Of a DNA stretch of 6,744 nucleotides, positions 4,498-6,744 are shown piece by piece. The position numbers and the translations under genes were made by a program. The notes under the pieces were generated by a model that was given only the letters and a program-made list of their open reading frames with translations, had not been told where the DNA came from and searched no databases. The stretch comes from Ignavibacteriota bacterium (lineage in GTDB: Bacteria; Bacteroidota; Ignavibacteria; Palsa-1295). The DNA lies in the NCBI GenBank assembly GCA_025357895.1, contig JANYLL010000196.1, forward strand, positions 1 to 6,744. The letters run 5' to 3'. Each line of letters opens with the position of its first letter. The first letter of the stretch is position 1.

Positions 4498-6744
4498 ATG
4501 GCTCAACAAAAACCTGTAGTTAAAGGAAAACAGCAAAAATCAATCAGTGAGGTGCGGAATTCATCCGCCTCTAAAAGCTCCATAATTCCTGAAAAAGCAC
4601 GCGGACCGCTTTCGGTGCTGGCGATCTTCATCGCGCTGCTTATCTTCTTTAACGGCGTACTCGGAAGCGGTAAAGCTTTTAATGCAGGCGATAATATCGC
4701 AAGTGAAAGCATCGTCCCCTACCTAAAAGCAGCACAAGTTGCCGGACAAAGCGTGCCACAATGGATTCCGAATATTTTCTGCGGTATGCCCAGCTTCGCA
4801 GCATTGATGTCCACCGGTGCAAGAACCTACGATCTTGCGCATGAAGCATTTGATTTTGTCTGCAATATTCCTGTTGCCATTTTCGGCGGCAATGAGGCGA
4901 TGATCCATATCTGGCGGTATTTTATTTTTGGACTCGGGATTTATCTTCTGCTGCGAATGTGCAGGAAAACTTCGCACCTTGTCGCGCTCTTCGGAGCATT
5001 CAGCGGCATGTTCAGTACCTGGATCGTCACATACGTAATGATCGGGCATAATACAAAAATTTTCGCAGTAATGTGTTTTCCCTATATTCTTCTTTGCATA
5101 GAAAAGCTGCGAGAGGAAAAAATGAATTGGAAGCAAATGCTTCTTTGGGTTTCGGTTCTTGCGATCGCCTTACATTTCCTGCTGGATTCCACCCACCCTC
5201 AAATGGTCTTTTATCAATTCCTCGCCATACTCATTTATTTTATTGTCTGGCTGGTTACCGATCTTATCAAAAAGAGGAATCTTCTTTCTGTGTTTCGAAC
5301 AGGTATCATTACTCTTGTTATGGTCGGCGCAGCATTTGCAATGTCTGCAGATCGTTACATGGCAACGCTTGGCTATGATGAATATTCTATTCGCGGAGCA
5401 TCGCCGCTTGTCGATCAGGCAACTGTGAGCGGAGAAAAACCCAAGGCGAATGCATCTTCAGGCGTTTCAAAATCCGGAGGTTTGGATTGGAATTATGCAA
5501 CACAATATTCTTTCTCGCCTGCGGAAATGATCACCTTCATCGTGCCCGCATGGTATGGTTTCGGCAAACTTCCTTATGAAGGACCTGAAGTTCCTCAGGG
5601 CGGACGTGTGCCGGGGTATTGGGGACAGGCAACAACAACCGATGCTGCAAATTATACGGGCATCGTTGTTTTCTTTCTGGCGCTCATTGCGATTTTTGCA
5701 TTGTGGAAACACGATCAGCTTGTGCCGCCTCTGGCAATTATTTCTCTTTTTGCATTGCTGCTTTCATTCGGAAGTACGTTTCCGCTGATCTATAAACCGA
5801 TGTTCGAGCATTTTCCGGTATTCAATAAATTTCGCGCACCGATGATGTCGCTCGTCCTGATGCAAATGTGCTTCCCTATTCTTGCCGCGCTGGCACTCGA
5901 TAGGATTATCAAGATCATGCAAAATGCAGATGATAAGCAGCTTAAGAACCGCCTATTAAAAATTACAACGTATGCCATGTATGCAGCTGCTGCGTTTTTT
6001 GTGATCTCCATAATTGGAAGTGGAGTAATAAAAAATTTACTTGAAGGAGGAATTTTAAAAAGTGGCAAGATGGTCGCTCAATATCCCTTCTTAAAAGATC
6101 TAGCAATTAAGACCGCCCTTTCAGATGCTATTACCTGCTCATTCATTGCGTTCATAGTGATAGGTGTATTATGGCTCTATCAAGAAGGTAAATCCAAAAC
6201 AATTTCAATTTTCGTTTCAATAATCGGAATGGCCTGTATTTTGAATTTTCTGATTAGCTCCGATCCAGCTCTAATAATTTCTAGAGCTATTGCTTACGGG
6301 ATATGGTCTTATTATGCGTATAGAAATAATGGCAATCGACAGGCAAAAAAAATTACCCCAATAGTTGCAGTATCTATAGTCTTTATAATGTCCATTACTG
6401 ATCTCTGGCGCGTCAGTTCGCGGCCTATGGAGATCATAACGAAAACTGAATATGATCAGAATCTGAATTCGCACGATTATGTGGAATTTATCAAGCAGGA
6501 TAAATCATTGTTCCGAATGCTTGATCTTAACGAATCTACTTCAAATACTCCAGTTGCATGGGGCTTACAAACGATTGCCGGGTATAGCGCAGCAAAGATG
6601 CGCGAATATCAGGATGTTGTTGATGTCACTGGCAATGAACAAGGACAAGTTATTTTTAATCCGTTCATGTGGAGTTTGCTCAATACAAAATATATTATTG
6701 CTAACGGAGGAATTGATTCAGTACAGGGAAGATTCGTGCCGGCA
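4498..6744 (+). CDS. YfhO-like / GT-C-type polytopic membrane protein (3' end outside window)
   Basis: The frame from ATG 4498 is open to the window edge: 749 codons without a stop. After a charged, Lys/Gln/Ser-rich cytoplasmic N-terminus (1-37), a first membrane helix at about 38-56 is followed by a large loop with NAGD (Asp65) and WIPNIFCGMPSF, the layout of GT-C-fold lipid-linked sugar transferases and YfhO proteins. Further hydrophobic helices lie near 138-152, 160-180, 186-202, 214-229, 240-256, 264-281, 385-403, 408-424, 448-466, 490-507, 543-561, 567-586 and 620-636. The downstream soluble part contains FRMLDLNES, IAGYSAAKM and SLLNTKYIIANGG, which resemble the LNxKYI block of YfhO family proteins. 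YfhO members are linked to cell-envelope glycosylation; the substrate here is unknown. There is no Shine-Dalgarno sequence. Middle-confidence family call, high confidence that the gene is real. Confidence 0.85.
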   Translation, partial: MAQQKPVVKGKQQKSISEVRNSSASKSSIIPEKARGPLSVLAIFIALLIFFNGVLGSGKAFNAGDNIASESIVPYLKAAQVAGQSVPQWIPNIFCGMPSFAALMSTGARTYDLAHEAFDFVCNIPVAIFGGNEAMIHIWRYFIFGLGIYLLLRMCRKTSHLVALFGAFSGMFSTWIVTYVMIGHNTKIFAVMCFPYILLCIEKLREEKMNWKQMLLWVSVLAIALHFLLDSTHPQMVFYQFLAILIYFIVWLVTDLIKKRNLLSVFRTGIITLVMVGAAFAMSADRYMATLGYDEYSIRGASPLVDQATVSGEKPKANASSGVSKSGGLDWNYATQYSFSPAEMITFIVPAWYGFGKLPYEGPEVPQGGRVPGYWGQATTTDAANYTGIVVFFLALIAIFALWKHDQLVPPLAIISLFALLLSFGSTFPLIYKPMFEHFPVFNKFRAPMMSLVLMQMCFPILAALALDRIIKIMQNADDKQLKNRLLKITTYAMYAAAAFFVISIIGSGVIKNLLEGGILKSGKMVAQYPFLKDLAIKTALSDAITCSFIAFIVIGVLWLYQEGKSKTISIFVSIIGMACILNFLISSDPALIISRAIAYGIWSYYAYRNNGNRQAKKITPIVAVSIVFIMSITDLWRVSSRPMEIITKTEYDQNLNSHDYVEFIKQDKSLFRMLDLNESTSNTPVAWGLQTIAGYSAAKMREYQDVVDVTGNEQGQVIFNPFMWSLLNTKYIIANGGIDSVQGRFVPA

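Noticed and set aside
6045..6065. Perfect Shine-Dalgarno-like GAAGGAGGAA inside the YfhO-like gene
   Set aside because: No start codon follows at suitable spacing with a sensible reading frame, and genes in this window do not use such sites; it encodes LEGG in the main frame.
4503..6474. Minus- and plus-strand frames of 67-137 codons within the YfhO-like gene
   Set aside because: The plus-strand frame from 4498 is open for 749 codons and yields a coherent polytopic protein, so the others are shadows.

Overview
The window reads as Bacteroidota-type DNA (the FCB group; Ignavibacteria, Kapabacteria or Chlorobi-like relatives are possible, but the exact lineage cannot be fixed by eye). The reasons are: two secreted proteins end in a type IX secretion (T9SS) type A sorting domain; none of the start codons has a convincing Shine-Dalgarno sequence; the only promoter-like element is a TAnnTTTG -7 box; and the DUF4412 and YfhO-like proteins are common in this group. 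Base composition is moderately AT-rich.

Layout. (1) Positions 2-1748, plus strand: two tandem paralogues of an uncharacterised T9SS cargo family, the first cut by the window edge. They are separated by a short palindromic repeat that is also a possible terminator, and that appears to have been taken into the N-terminus of the second protein. (2) Positions 1759-1848: a 29-codon stub whose sequence matches only the signal peptide of this family, probably the relic of a third copy. It stops 2 bp before the end of the convergent gene. (3) Positions 1851-2677, minus strand: a translationally coupled pair, an unrecognised 133-residue helical protein followed by an RsbW/SpoIIAB-type anti-sigma kinase. 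(4) Positions 2848-2881: a strong hairpin terminator. (5) Positions 2895-3416, minus: a small protein with an N-terminal Bacteroidota-type domain, an Arg/Asp-rich linker and a C-terminal HRDC domain. (6) Positions 3517-3591, minus: tRNA-Val(CAC). (7) Positions 3597-3665: an AT-only-looking inverted repeat. (8) Positions 3667-4365, minus: a secreted, methionine-rich DUF4412 protein. (9) Positions 4498-6744, plus: a large polytopic YfhO/GT-C-like membrane protein, open at the window end.

The genes do not form one pathway. The themes are cell-envelope and secreted products (the T9SS paralogues, the DUF4412 protein, the YfhO-like protein) plus a partner-switching regulatory module whose sigma factor and anti-anti-sigma partner lie elsewhere. 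No mobile element, CRISPR array or defence system is visible. The most unusual part is the tandem T9SS family with its conserved six-cysteine pattern, repeat-derived N-terminus and orphaned signal-peptide stub. No gene-free stretch exceeds 300 bases.
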